DNA from: CAZFNQ01 sp964652125
Lineage (GTDB): Bacteria > Patescibacteriota > Saccharimonadia > Saccharimonadales > JANWIN01
NCBI GenBank assembly: GCA_964652125.1
Contig: CAZZAE010000037.1
Location: 1-10,012 of the forward strand
Direction: 5' to 3'
DNA length: 10,012 nt
Positions 1-6,171 of the stretch are shown in pieces. A program made the translations under genes and the position numbers. The notes beneath the pieces are model-generated. The model did no database searches. It was not told the DNA's origin and saw only the letters and a program-made list of their open reading frames with translations. Within the stretch, counting starts at the first letter, position 1; each line of letters begins with the position of its first letter.

Positions 1-149
1 ATTGCAATCCTTATGCTTTGTGGCGTATGCTGGCTACGAAAACAAACATCCACGCGGTCCAGCTCCTAGCCCTCGGGCGGGGGCTGGGCGGCTTTAAAGT
101 CAAGCTGCCAGTTCGTCTAGAGCGGATTAGGCAGTGGAAAACCAGTTAG
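1..149 (+). CDS. C-terminal fragment of an unidentified protein
   Basis: An open frame enters from the left edge (first full codon at base 3) and ends at TAG 147-149, giving 48 residues that begin CNPYALWRMLATKTNIHAVQ and end RLERIRQWKTS. The sequence is basic, has a Gly-rich turn (LGRGLGG) and a regular hydrophobic pattern, as the C-terminus of a real protein would. The other two forward frames stop earlier (taa near 96, tag near 69). I do not recognise the family. A codon-composition shift toward GC around bases 65-92 is visible. The gene lies on the far side of the assembly gap from valS, so its true linkage to valS is not certain. It could be chance, because only 48 codons are visible. 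Confidence 0.45.
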   Translation, partial: CNPYALWRMLATKTNIHAVQLLALGRGLGGFKVKLPVRLERIRQWKTS

Positions 150-172
150 AGCAGTTGAAACGAGGGTTTTGA

Positions 173-187
173 TCCGCCTCAGGCGGA
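173..187. repeat. 15-bp GC-rich palindrome (TCCGCCT-C-AGGCGGA)
   Basis: Perfect 7-base inverted arms around a single central base, 24 nt downstream of the stop of the fragment at 1-149. As RNA it would fold as a short GC hairpin, but no T-run follows directly (the nearest is ggttttt at 199-205), so it is a poor intrinsic terminator. It could be a dispersed intergenic palindrome or a 3'-end processing element. Only one copy is seen in this window. Confidence 0.5.
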
Positions 188-191
188 AGAC

Positions 192-268
192 AAGCTCTGG
201 TTTTTGTTTGCTCTCTTTCACGTGAACCTTACCTCTGTTTTTCACATTTATCTAAGAGGTGATATGAT
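192..268 (+). promoter_or_regulatory. Promoter-like module, copy 1 (left of the gap)
   Basis: In order the module holds the block ctctggttttt (195-205), the palindrome TTCACGTGAA (217-226), an inverted repeat ACCTCT (231-236) / AGAGGT (255-260) with an 18-nt interior, and a TG-extended -10 box TGa-TATGAT (260-268). A possible -35, TTCACA (241-246), lies 16 nt before the -10. The same parts recur in the same order in copy 2 (300-375). The right arm overlaps the extended -10, so a bound factor there could block polymerase. Any transcript would start near 275 and run into the gap. Function is inferred from architecture only. Confidence 0.45.
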
Positions 269-281
269 GAGAGTTATTCAT

Positions 282-291
282 NNNNNNNNNN
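282..291. other. Assembly gap (10 N)
   Basis: Ten consecutive N bases. The flanks are diverged copies of one another (192-268 and 300-375), which suggests either a real tandem repeat that broke the assembly or two contigs joined within the same locus. The true distance and even the linkage across this point are uncertain. Confidence 0.98.
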
Positions 292-299
292 GAAAGCAA

Positions 300-375
300 A
301 AACTCTGGTTTTTATTTGCTTTATTTCATATGAAATCACCTCTAAGTATCTGTTTTATATAAGAGGTGGTAAGAT
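300..375 (+). promoter_or_regulatory. valS promoter/operator-like module, copy 2
   Basis: Contains ctctggttttt (303-313), the perfect 14-bp palindrome ATTTCATATGAAAT (323-336), an inverted repeat CACCTCT (337-343) / AGAGGTG (362-368) with an 18-nt interior, and an extended -10 TGg-TAAGAT (367-375). The predicted start is near 382, leaving a leader of about 30 nt before valS. No convincing -35 is seen, consistent with an extended -10 promoter. Because the inverted repeat lies upstream of the -10, it is more likely a DNA operator than an RNA hairpin. It does not resemble a T-box leader: no conserved T-box sequence and no terminator stem. Confidence 0.5.
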
Positions 376-412
376 AGTTGTATTATTGTCAGATTATTAG
401 GGGTTTAAAAAG

Positions 413-2977
413 TTGAAATTAGATAAGGTTTACGAGCCAGATAAACACGAACAAGATATCTATAGTCTTTGGGAAAAATCTGGAGCTTTTACCCCTAAAA
501 AAGCTGCTCATAAAGATAGTTTCACGATTATGATGCCCTTGCCCAATGCCAATGGAAAGTTGCACATTGGTCACGTCTTGTTTATTACGCTACAGGATAT
601 TGTCACACGTTATCAGCGCATGAAAGGCAAGCAAGCACTATGGTTACCTGGGGCTGATCATGCTGGTTTTGAGACTTGGGTAGTTTATGAAAAAGAGCTA
701 GCCAAACAGGGGAAAAGTCGCTTCGATTTCACTCGGGAAGAGCTCTATAAACAAGTTTGGGATTTTGTAGCAGGACATCGTCATACCTTTGAAAACCAGT
801 TCAGGGAATTGGGTGCCAGTGTTGATTGGTCTAGGTTTACTTTTTCGTTAGATGAAAAGATTATCCGTCGGGTTTATGACACTTTTAAGCAAATGTGGGA
901 CGATGGTTTAATCTATAGAGGTGAAAGGTTAGTAAACTTCTGTACTTTCCACGGAACCAGCTTTGCCGATATAGAGGTGGAATTTAAAGAAGAGCCTGGA
1001 CACTTATGGTACATAAAGTACCCTCTAACAGATGGCAGTGGCAGCGTTACGGTAGCTACTACTCGGCCGGAAACCATGCTGGGCGATACCGCAGTAGCAG
1101 TAAACCCAAAAGATAAACGCTACACTCAATTTATCGGCAAAACAATTAAATTACCTCTTACTAACCGTGAGATTCCAATTATTGCCGATGATTTCGTAGA
1201 CGTAAAATTTGGTACTGGGGCTGTCAAAATAACGCCAGCACATGATCCAAATGATTTTGAAGCCGCTGGAAGGCACGATTTGCCAATGATTACTGTTATA
1301 GATCATGAAGGTAAAATGACCCATCAGGCTGGTCATGCTTATGGTGGTAAAAAAGTTGAAGAAGCCAGACAGCAAGTAATTAGCGATCTGGAAGAGCAGG
1401 GGTTATTAGTTAAAACTGAGTCTATCACTCATAGTGTCGGGCACTGTTATAAATGTGGCACGATTATCCAACCACTACTGCGTGATCAATGGTTTATAGA
1501 CATGAAACCCTTAGCTCAGCGTGCAATAAAAGTTCTAAAAGCCAACAAAATTAAGTTTTATCCAGAAGTTAAAAAAGACCAACTTATCCGTTATCTGGAA
1601 GGTCTTAGGGACTGGAACATTAGCCGCCAAATAGCGTGGGGGATTCCGATACCAGCTTTCCAAAATATGAACGATCCCGATGATTGGATTTATGACGAGA
1701 GGGTAGGGGAAGCAGAGATAAAAATTGGCAATAAAACATATCGGCGTGACCCGGACGTATTTGATACATGGTTTAGCAGTGGACAGTGGCCCTACGCTAC
1801 TTTGTCGCCGTTAGATAGCGATGATTTTAAACAATTCTATCCAACCAGTTTGATGGAAACTGGTGGCGAAATATTATTTCCTTGGGTCAGCCGCATGATC
1901 ATGCTTGGACTATATGTTACAAATGAAGTTCCATTTAAAGATGTCTATATTCATGGATACGTTCTTGCTACCGATGGTGCCAAAATGAGCAAAAGTATAG
2001 GTAACGTTGTCGACCCGGCAGGTGTCCGCCTTAAGTTTGGCACCGATGCGCTCAGGCTTGGTCTGATTGATGGTCGGGCACCAGCAAATAACCGGCCTTA
2101 TGACCAAACTAAAACTATCGCAGGACGAAACTTTGCAAATAAACTTTGGAATATCTCTAGGTTTGTTGAGGACAATATTGGTAATCAAAGAATGGCCAAA
2201 AACAAGCCTCTACCTGAGTCACCTGCTGATCATTGGATATTGACAAAATTACAACAGTTGACAGAGGTAGTTTCGGCAGATTTAGATAACTACAGATTTG
2301 CTGAGGCTTATGAGAAACTCTATCACACGGTTTGGGATGACTTGGCCGATTGGTATATTGAAGTTTCGAAAGTCCAACCAAATCCCAGCGTTTTGGCTTT
2401 TGCACTGGATGTTATATTAAAACTTGCTCACCCCTTTGCACCATTTGTGAGTGAAGCCATTTGGCAAAGTCTGAAATGGGATGACGATCTGTTGATAGCC
2501 AGTCGATGGCCTAAGATCACCCAAGCCGATAAGGCTGACTCTCAAGATTTTGAAGAAGTAATAAACATTGTCAGTGAAATTCGCTATTTGTCTACTGAGT
2601 TAGGGCTTAATAAACCTGAGCTCTACTACGCTGATTCGTCATTTATTAGCGAAAACTCTGATTTAATTCAACGTCTTAGTAGAATTGGCAGTGTCAGTGA
2701 GACAAAAGCTGGTTTTAACGGCTTACAGTTGCTTCAAACTAAACATAAAGTTTGGCTTAGCGTTGATAAGACTTTAATCCACAAATACCTCATGAGCCTA
2801 GAGGAGCAGGGGATAGAGCAGCAAAACATCATAAAACGCCTGCAAAGCCGTTTATCTAATAAAAACTACGTTCAACACGCACCAGAAGCGGTTGTAGAGC
2901 AAACTCGGCAGCAGCTCGAGCAAGCTAAAGCACAACACGCTAAACTGCTCTTGGAGTTCAAGCGCTTTAGCAAATAG
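413..2977 (+). CDS. valS: Valyl-tRNA synthetase
   Basis: Class Ia aminoacyl-tRNA synthetase that charges tRNA-Val with valine (ATP-dependent, EC 6.1.1.9) in the cytoplasm. The 854 residues are close to the usual bacterial length. The HIGH motif is at 51-54 (PNANGKLHIGH). The CP1 editing domain shows TTRPETMLGDTAVAVNP from about 216 and GTGAVKITPAHDPND to 281, which in this family clears mischarged threonine. KMSKS is at 524-528. An anticodon-binding helical domain follows, and the protein ends in the typical ValS coiled-coil arm (NYVQHAPEAVVEQTRQQLEQ). One CxxC (345-348) and one CxxH (177-180) mark the zinc-ribbon-like insertions. The start is TTG at 413, chosen because AGGGG (399-403) stands 9 nt upstream and the sequence begins at the expected N-terminal helix. 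It meets the next gene tail to tail, with 2 bp between stops. Identification is secure. Confidence 0.97.
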   Translation: MKLDKVYEPDKHEQDIYSLWEKSGAFTPKKAAHKDSFTIMMPLPNANGKLHIGHVLFITLQDIVTRYQRMKGKQALWLPGADHAGFETWVVYEKELAKQGKSRFDFTREELYKQVWDFVAGHRHTFENQFRELGASVDWSRFTFSLDEKIIRRVYDTFKQMWDDGLIYRGERLVNFCTFHGTSFADIEVEFKEEPGHLWYIKYPLTDGSGSVTVATTRPETMLGDTAVAVNPKDKRYTQFIGKTIKLPLTNREIPIIADDFVDVKFGTGAVKITPAHDPNDFEAAGRHDLPMITVIDHEGKMTHQAGHAYGGKKVEEARQQVISDLEEQGLLVKTESITHSVGHCYKCGTIIQPLLRDQWFIDMKPLAQRAIKVLKANKIKFYPEVKKDQLIRYLEGLRDWNISRQIAWGIPIPAFQNMNDPDDWIYDERVGEAEIKIGNKTYRRDPDVFDTWFSSGQWPYATLSPLDSDDFKQFYPTSLMETGGEILFPWVSRMIMLGLYVTNEVPFKDVYIHGYVLATDGAKMSKSIGNVVDPAGVRLKFGTDALRLGLIDGRAPANNRPYDQTKTIAGRNFANKLWNISRFVEDNIGNQRMAKNKPLPESPADHWILTKLQQLTEVVSADLDNYRFAEAYEKLYHTVWDDLADWYIEVSKVQPNPSVLAFALDVILKLAHPFAPFVSEAIWQSLKWDDDLLIASRWPKITQADKADSQDFEEVINIVSEIRYLSTELGLNKPELYYADSSFISENSDLIQRLSRIGSVSETKAGFNGLQLLQTKHKVWLSVDKTLIHKYLMSLEEQGIEQQNIIKRLQSRLSNKNYVQHAPEAVVEQTRQQLEQAKAQHAKLLLEFKRFSK

Positions 2978-3001
2978 CGCTATTCAGCCGGCTCTAGCGC
3001 T
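2976..3001. other. Nested palindromes at convergent gene ends
   Basis: AGCGCTA (2976-2982) and TAGCGCT (2995-3001) form a 7-bp stem around a 12-nt loop, which itself contains the palindrome agccggct (2986-2993). Another agcgct lies at 2961-2966. The structure covers the stop codons of valS (plus) and the XRE-HAD gene (minus). It lacks a T-run on either strand, so it is not a standard intrinsic terminator. It could still stall or protect both 3' ends. Confidence 0.3.
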
Positions 3002-3849
3002 GTTCGGACATGTTTAGCAGATTCACTTGGCCTGTAATCATCGAACCAGAGGACATGCCAACCTAGCTTTTCAGCTGCCATAACATTAGCCCGGCTATCA
3101 TCAACAAGTAATATCTTGCTGGGCTCTGTCTTGGCCATTCCCTGGGCAATTTCATACATCTTAGGTTCGGGTTTTATTGTTCCAACTTCAGAGGAATCTA
3201 CAATGGCACTGTAGTCAATGTCCGGTATTAAACCACGCTCTTTCATAGCTTTAATGGCCCCAGGCATGATGTTACTAAGCAAACCAACATGGTAGTTCTG
3301 GGCCGCCCAGCGTACCAGTTCGTGCATTTGGGGAATCGGGTCAATAGCATCTAAATAATATTTCTGCCAGTCAAGTTGGTCGACTTTTAACGATTTGGCA
3401 AGTTTTTGGTTAAATTCCCTTAGGCTCATTTCACCTCGACAGACTGCATCATTGTAGTGCCAGAAGGCTGTTTCTACGACATCGGCAGGTTCACCAGTTT
3501 CCTCGGCCAGGCGAGTAAAGGCTCGGTGGAAAAACCGTACCAAGCAGCCATTGATGTCAAAAAACACAAAGCTGATACCACTTTTTGATTGATGTTTTAG
3601 TGGATTTCCAGAACCGCTTTTACTTTTTGGTGAGCCTACTAAATCATCAAGAGAACTATCAAGAACGGCGGCAATTTGGCCAATTGTAAAAATAGATGGC
3701 GATTTGATTGCACCACGCTCTATTTTGGCCAGAGTTGAATAACTAAGCCCAGCTTTTTGGCACATTTGCTGCTGAGTTAAGCCGGCCGTTTGGCGGGCCT
3801 GCTGCAAACGCATACCTAAACTTTTCTCATCCACCCCAGTCGCAATCAT
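2980..3849 (-). CDS. XRE-family HTH domain fused to a HAD-superfamily hydrolase domain
   Basis: A 289-residue two-domain protein. Residues 11-70 are a Cro/C1-type helix-turn-helix (GLTQQQMCQKAGLSYSTLAKIERG), expected to bind DNA. A Ser/Lys/Gly linker (72-91) leads to a HAD subclass-IA-like domain. Motif I is FFDINGCL with nucleophile D98, then an alpha-helical cap follows, motif II is S192 (LLSNI), motif III is K226 (GTIKPEPKMYE) and motif IV is D250-D251 (LLVDDS). The general acid/base Asp expected two residues after the nucleophile is N100, so activity on phosphate esters may be altered or lost, although some HAD proteins work without it. The likely role is a regulator with a small-molecule or phosphoprotein sensing domain; the substrate is unknown. 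The ATG at 3847-3849 gives a complete HTH helix 1. An extended -10 lies 9 nt upstream, so the mRNA is probably nearly leaderless. Confidence 0.88.
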   Translation of the reverse strand: MIATGVDEKSLGMRLQQARQTAGLTQQQMCQKAGLSYSTLAKIERGAIKSPSIFTIGQIAAVLDSSLDDLVGSPKSKSGSGNPLKHQSKSGISFVFFDINGCLVRFFHRAFTRLAEETGEPADVVETAFWHYNDAVCRGEMSLREFNQKLAKSLKVDQLDWQKYYLDAIDPIPQMHELVRWAAQNYHVGLLSNIMPGAIKAMKERGLIPDIDYSAIVDSSEVGTIKPEPKMYEIAQGMAKTEPSKILLVDDSRANVMAAEKLGWHVLWFDDYRPSESAKHVRTALEPAE

Positions 3850-3858
3850 GATAGCCTT

Positions 3859-3867
3859 ATAATACCA
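3859..3867 (-). promoter_or_regulatory. Extended -10 promoter of the XRE-HAD gene
   Basis: Read on the minus strand the sequence is TGG-TATTAT, a TG-extended -10 ending 9 nt before the ATG. Transcription would begin about 2-3 nt upstream of the start codon. No convincing -35 was found. A weak AAGG lies between, too close to the predicted start to act as a normal ribosome site. Confidence 0.5.
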
Positions 3868-3913
3868 ATTTTAGATGAATAGAGCGATAAAAATCGGTAC
3901 TAAGCAGCCAGTG

Positions 3914-4093
3914 TTAATGTTTTACAAAAGTATTGAGAGCTAGTAATAAAACTATGAATAAAATGACGGCGCAAACAATAGCACCAATTACGGCCGGTCC
4001 ATTATTGCCACCACCGCTACGTTTAGTAAATTTGTTATAGAGCCATGCACCACTCCCTGCAGATATTAAAAGGGAAATGACAAAATTGGACAT
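3914..4093 (-). CDS. Small two-helix membrane protein, unknown function
   Basis: 59 residues, MSNFVISLLISAGSG onward, with a hydrophobic N-terminal segment (about 3-20), a basic Gly/Asn-rich hinge (KFTKRSGGGNNGP) and a second strongly hydrophobic segment (GPAVIGAIVCAVILFIVLLL, about 33-55). The start is ATG 4091-4093, 4 nt after the stop of the HIT gene, so the two are probably translated from one message, perhaps by coupling because no strong Shine-Dalgarno is present. A longer reading from 4138 would overlap the HIT gene in another frame and adds a poorly membrane-like leader, so it was not chosen. The family is not recognised with certainty. The adjacency to a HIT protein gives no clear functional clue. 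Confidence 0.7.
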   Translation of the reverse strand: MSNFVISLLISAGSGAWLYNKFTKRSGGGNNGPAVIGAIVCAVILFIVLLLALNTFVKH

Positions 4094-4097
4094 CAGT

Positions 4098-4490
4098 TTA
4101 AAATGCCAGCTTCTGAGCCAAGGATGCAAGGGCAGCATGATCCGGTTCAGCGCCCATATCTTCTACCTCTTTGTACTGCTCGATATTATCAAAGGCAACT
4201 ACATGTACATGTGCATGTGGGACATCCAGACCAACTACTTGCAAGCCGACACGTTTTGACTCAATTACTTCTTTAACTCTTTTAGCCACTTTTTTTACAA
4301 TTGCCATCAGAGCTTGATAGTCTTCATCCGGTAGTTCATAAAAAAATGCGACTTGAGTTTTGGGTACAATAAGAACGTGGGCCTTGGCTATAGGGTGAAG
4401 GGGCAGGAAGGCAATAGTTTTACTGTCTTCATAGATCTTATGGGCTGGGATTTCGCCCTTAATAATTTTAGTGAAGATACTATCTACCAT
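4098..4490 (-). CDS. HIT-family (histidine triad) nucleotide-binding protein
   Basis: Cytoplasmic histidine-triad protein of about 130 residues. The catalytic triad H-A-H-V-H (PHAHVHVVAF, H92/H94/H96 counted from the chosen start) is complete, and the N-terminal HIT signature IFTKIIKGEIPAHKIYED is clear. HIT proteins of the HinT branch hydrolyse AMP-lysine and related purine phosphoramidates; the exact substrate here is not shown. The usual CIFC zinc pair is replaced by SIFT, so a structural zinc is unlikely. The start is the second ATG (4488-4490, MVDSIFTK), because a TACAAT -10 ends 6 nt upstream, giving a leaderless message; the ATG at 4494-4496 would lie directly against the -10. A small membrane protein gene follows 4 nt downstream. 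Confidence 0.93.
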   Translation of the reverse strand: MVDSIFTKIIKGEIPAHKIYEDSKTIAFLPLHPIAKAHVLIVPKTQVAFFYELPDEDYQALMAIVKKVAKRVKEVIESKRVGLQVVGLDVPHAHVHVVAFDNIEQYKEVEDMGAEPDHAALASLAQKLAF

Positions 4491-4496
4491 ATTCAT

Positions 4497-4502
4497 ATTG
4501 TA
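4497..4502 (-). promoter_or_regulatory. -10 box of the HIT gene
   Basis: TACAAT on the minus strand, 6 nt before the ATG at 4490, so the predicted first transcribed base is the A of the start codon. It lies 15 nt from the rightward -10 at 4518-4523, so polymerase footprints on the two divergent promoters must overlap. Confidence 0.5.
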
Positions 4503-4514
4503 CCGCGTATTTGG

Positions 4515-4523
4515 TGTTAAAAT
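4515..4523 (+). promoter_or_regulatory. Extended -10 promoter of the 369-residue membrane protein gene
   Basis: TGT-TAAAAT on the plus strand, ending 7 nt before the GTG at 4531. The predicted start at 4530-4531 gives a leaderless GTG message. There is no good -35 at the usual spacing. Confidence 0.5.
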
Positions 4524-4530
4524 ATCGCTA

Positions 4531-5640
4531 GTGAATATAATAAAAAAACTGCTCAGGGGTTTAGTTTCGAATTTATTTAATTTATTTATTTTTCTTGTGG
4601 CGTTAGTGACGGCAGTCGTTTTTACATTTCACTCACCTAAAAAGATCGAAAAATCACTAAGCGATAGCGGTGTTTACAGTACTTTTATAGATAATGCCTT
4701 GCAAGAGGCCAATAAATCTAATAAAGATCAGAGTAGTAACGATATTCCGATTAGCGATCCAGCTATTAAAACTGCTGCCAACAAAGCTTTTACACCTGAG
4801 TTATTGCAACGTAACACCGAAAATATATTAGATGGTACTTACGATTGGCTATCAGGTAAAACTGCTACTCCTGACTTTCGGGTTGATCTAAGATCTGCTA
4901 AGAAAACATTTGCCATGGATGTTGGTGAAGCTGCCAAGAATAGGTTAGCTAGTTTGACAGTTTGTACTCCTGCACAAATGCGAACTCTTAACAGTAAATT
5001 TAATCCCTTCAATGTTTCTTGTCGCCCACAAGGTATAAATCTGACTGCTCAGCAACAGAAAGTTACTCACGATCTACTTAATAGTAAAGATTTTCTGGGC
5101 ACACCATTGTTAACAGCTCAAAATTTGCCAAAAAACGATAAAGGTCAGACAGTTTTTGAACAATTGTCTAAAGCGCCCAAGATTTATAGATTGGTAAATG
5201 CTTCGCCTTGGTTGCTTGGAGGATTAGCGGTAGTGACTAGTGGGGTAACTTTATTGCTATATGACTCCAAACGTCGAGGATTGCGTTTTATATCCATAAC
5301 TTTAATAAGTACTGGGATTTTATTGTTAGTAATAAGTTTTGTATCAAGTTGGCTCTTAAATAAAGCTAACCAGCCAGGTGGCAGGCTTGGTCAGGCAGTG
5401 AAAGGTAGCTTCCAGCAAACGGTTAACAAAGCTGTAAGTTCTATTAACAATTCCTTTCAGCATATTATTATTTGGATTGGAGCAGTTTATTTACTTGCTG
5501 GTATTACTACATTGTTAATTCTTCATTTCACGAAACCCAAAAACCAAAGTAAAGATAAAGTTGAAAAGGATGAACATCCGAAACTAGAGTCAAAATCTGA
5601 AGACGAAGGCAAAAAAGCTACTAGACCATTAGTGCAGTAA
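4531..5640 (+). CDS. Four-helix membrane protein with an extracytoplasmic domain, unknown function
   Basis: 369 residues counted from GTG 4531. A basic N-terminus (NIIKKLLRG) is followed by TM1 (about 12-33), an extracytoplasmic domain (about 34-225) rich in Asn/Lys/Ser with one Cys pair (C145, C164) that could form a disulfide, then TM2 (226-245), a basic cytoplasmic loop (YDSKRRG), TM3 (251-275), a short outside loop, TM4 (311-332) and a highly charged cytoplasmic tail (KDKVEKDEHPKLESKSEDEGKK). The positive-inside pattern supports both ends being cytoplasmic. I do not recognise the family. An upstream GTG at 4471 is in frame, but it lies inside the divergent HIT gene, and the extended -10 directly precedes 4531, so the later start is preferred. 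The gene is transcribed away from HIT and converges on tRNA-Ser; the 63-nt gap between them shows no clear terminator. Confidence 0.8.
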   Translation: MNIIKKLLRGLVSNLFNLFIFLVALVTAVVFTFHSPKKIEKSLSDSGVYSTFIDNALQEANKSNKDQSSNDIPISDPAIKTAANKAFTPELLQRNTENILDGTYDWLSGKTATPDFRVDLRSAKKTFAMDVGEAAKNRLASLTVCTPAQMRTLNSKFNPFNVSCRPQGINLTAQQQKVTHDLLNSKDFLGTPLLTAQNLPKNDKGQTVFEQLSKAPKIYRLVNASPWLLGGLAVVTSGVTLLLYDSKRRGLRFISITLISTGILLLVISFVSSWLLNKANQPGGRLGQAVKGSFQQTVNKAVSSINNSFQHIIIWIGAVYLLAGITTLLILHFTKPKNQSKDKVEKDEHPKLESKSEDEGKKATRPLVQ

Positions 5641-5703
5641 TTTTCTTTATAATTTCTTAAGATTACCAGCCTCATTTAGATCAGAAGAATTACTGTACAT
5701 AGT

Positions 5704-5795
5704 TGGCGGAGAGGGTGGGATTTGAACCCACGATACCCGTTGCCGGGCATACTGCTTTTCGAGAGCAGCGCCTTCAACCACTCGGCCACCTCTCC
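5704..5795 (-). tRNA. tRNA-Ser (anticodon CGA)
   Basis: A 92-nt cloverleaf with a 7-bp acceptor (GGAGAGG/CCTCTCC), discriminator G and encoded CCA (5704-5706). The anticodon stem CTGCT/AGCAG encloses loop CTCGAAA with CGA at 5759-5761, reading UCG. A long variable arm (TGCCCGGCAACGGGTA) marks a class II serine tRNA, and the T-arm is GTGGG-TTCAAAT-CCCAC. It begins only 9 nt after the stop of the DoxX-like gene, so it is either the last member of that operon or driven by the extended -10 at 5808-5816. Confidence 0.97.
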
Positions 5796-5804
5796 TTACC
5801 GGGG

Positions 5805-6167
5805 CTAATTATCCCAATTAAGGGCAAACAAAGCCAGGGCCGAGAATATAAGAGCTACGTCTCTGAAAGTAATAGCAAATAGTTTAAAGTTTGATGTTAC
5901 TATTCCGGCTAGCGTTAGAGCAGCTAAAAGAGCTGCATATTTAATATATTTACCGCTCACAAACCATAGTGCTAAGACTATCTCATAGATAGAGAAAACC
6001 TTTAAGAGGTTGTGTGCTTGATGTGACTTGGCCAAAAAACGGGGTAGATAACCAATCCAGTCTTGGGGATTCTTAAATGATGACACTGCAGCATAGGTAA
6101 AAATTATAGCCAGGCCCGAGCGCAGTAAAAGCTCAGCATAGTTTTTGTTCCCACCGTGTTTCTTCAT
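5805..6167 (-). CDS. DoxX-like integral membrane protein
   Basis: 120 residues with four predicted membrane helices: about 10-30 (LLLRSGLAIIFTYAAVSSF), 52-70 (LKVFSIYEIVLALWFVSG), 73-90 and 100-117 (FRDVALIFSALALFALNW). The opening RxGLAxIFxYAxxxxFxNPxxW and the closing FRDxALxxxALxLFA match the DoxX/MauE-type fold as I know it. Members are small redox-associated membrane proteins, often with quinone- or thiol-linked roles, but biochemical function is rarely proved. There are no Cys residues. The ATG at 6165-6167 lies 4 nt after the cupredoxin stop and has no strong Shine-Dalgarno, which suggests coupled translation. It stands in a leftward cluster with a cupredoxin-like and a ferric-reductase-like protein, which fits a redox theme. 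The family assignment is moderate. Confidence 0.7.
   Translation of the reverse strand: MKKHGGNKNYAELLLRSGLAIIFTYAAVSSFKNPQDWIGYLPRFLAKSHQAHNLLKVFSIYEIVLALWFVSGKYIKYAALLAALTLAGIVTSNFKLFAITFRDVALIFSALALFALNWDN
5808..5816 (-). promoter_or_regulatory. Candidate internal promoter for tRNA-Ser(CGA)
   Basis: TGG-GATAAT on the minus strand, a TG-extended -10 lying in the last codons of the DoxX-like gene and ending 12 nt before the mature 5' end of the tRNA. It would give a 5' leader of about 5 nt. No clear -35 was seen. Confidence 0.35.
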
Positions 6168-6171
6168 AGTC

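Noticed and set aside
300..412. T-box or other tRNA-sensing leader for valS
   Set aside because: No T-box consensus, specifier loop or terminator/antiterminator pair is present, and the predicted leader is only about 30 nt.
1910..2405. Minus-strand open frames inside valS (also 1151-1375)
   Set aside because: They are shadows of the valS coding sequence with no domain pattern, ribosome site or promoter.
4077..4259. Short plus-strand open frame over the HIT gene
   Set aside because: It is antisense to the conserved HIT core, and its translation has no domain pattern.
4471..4530. Upstream in-frame GTG start for the 369-residue protein
   Set aside because: The extension reads through the start region of the divergent HIT gene and across both -10 boxes. 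The extended -10 at 4515-4523 lies downstream of it.
5641..5703. Terminator between the 369-residue gene and tRNA-Ser
   Set aside because: Only weak AT-rich inverted matches are present, with no stable stem followed by a T-run on either strand.
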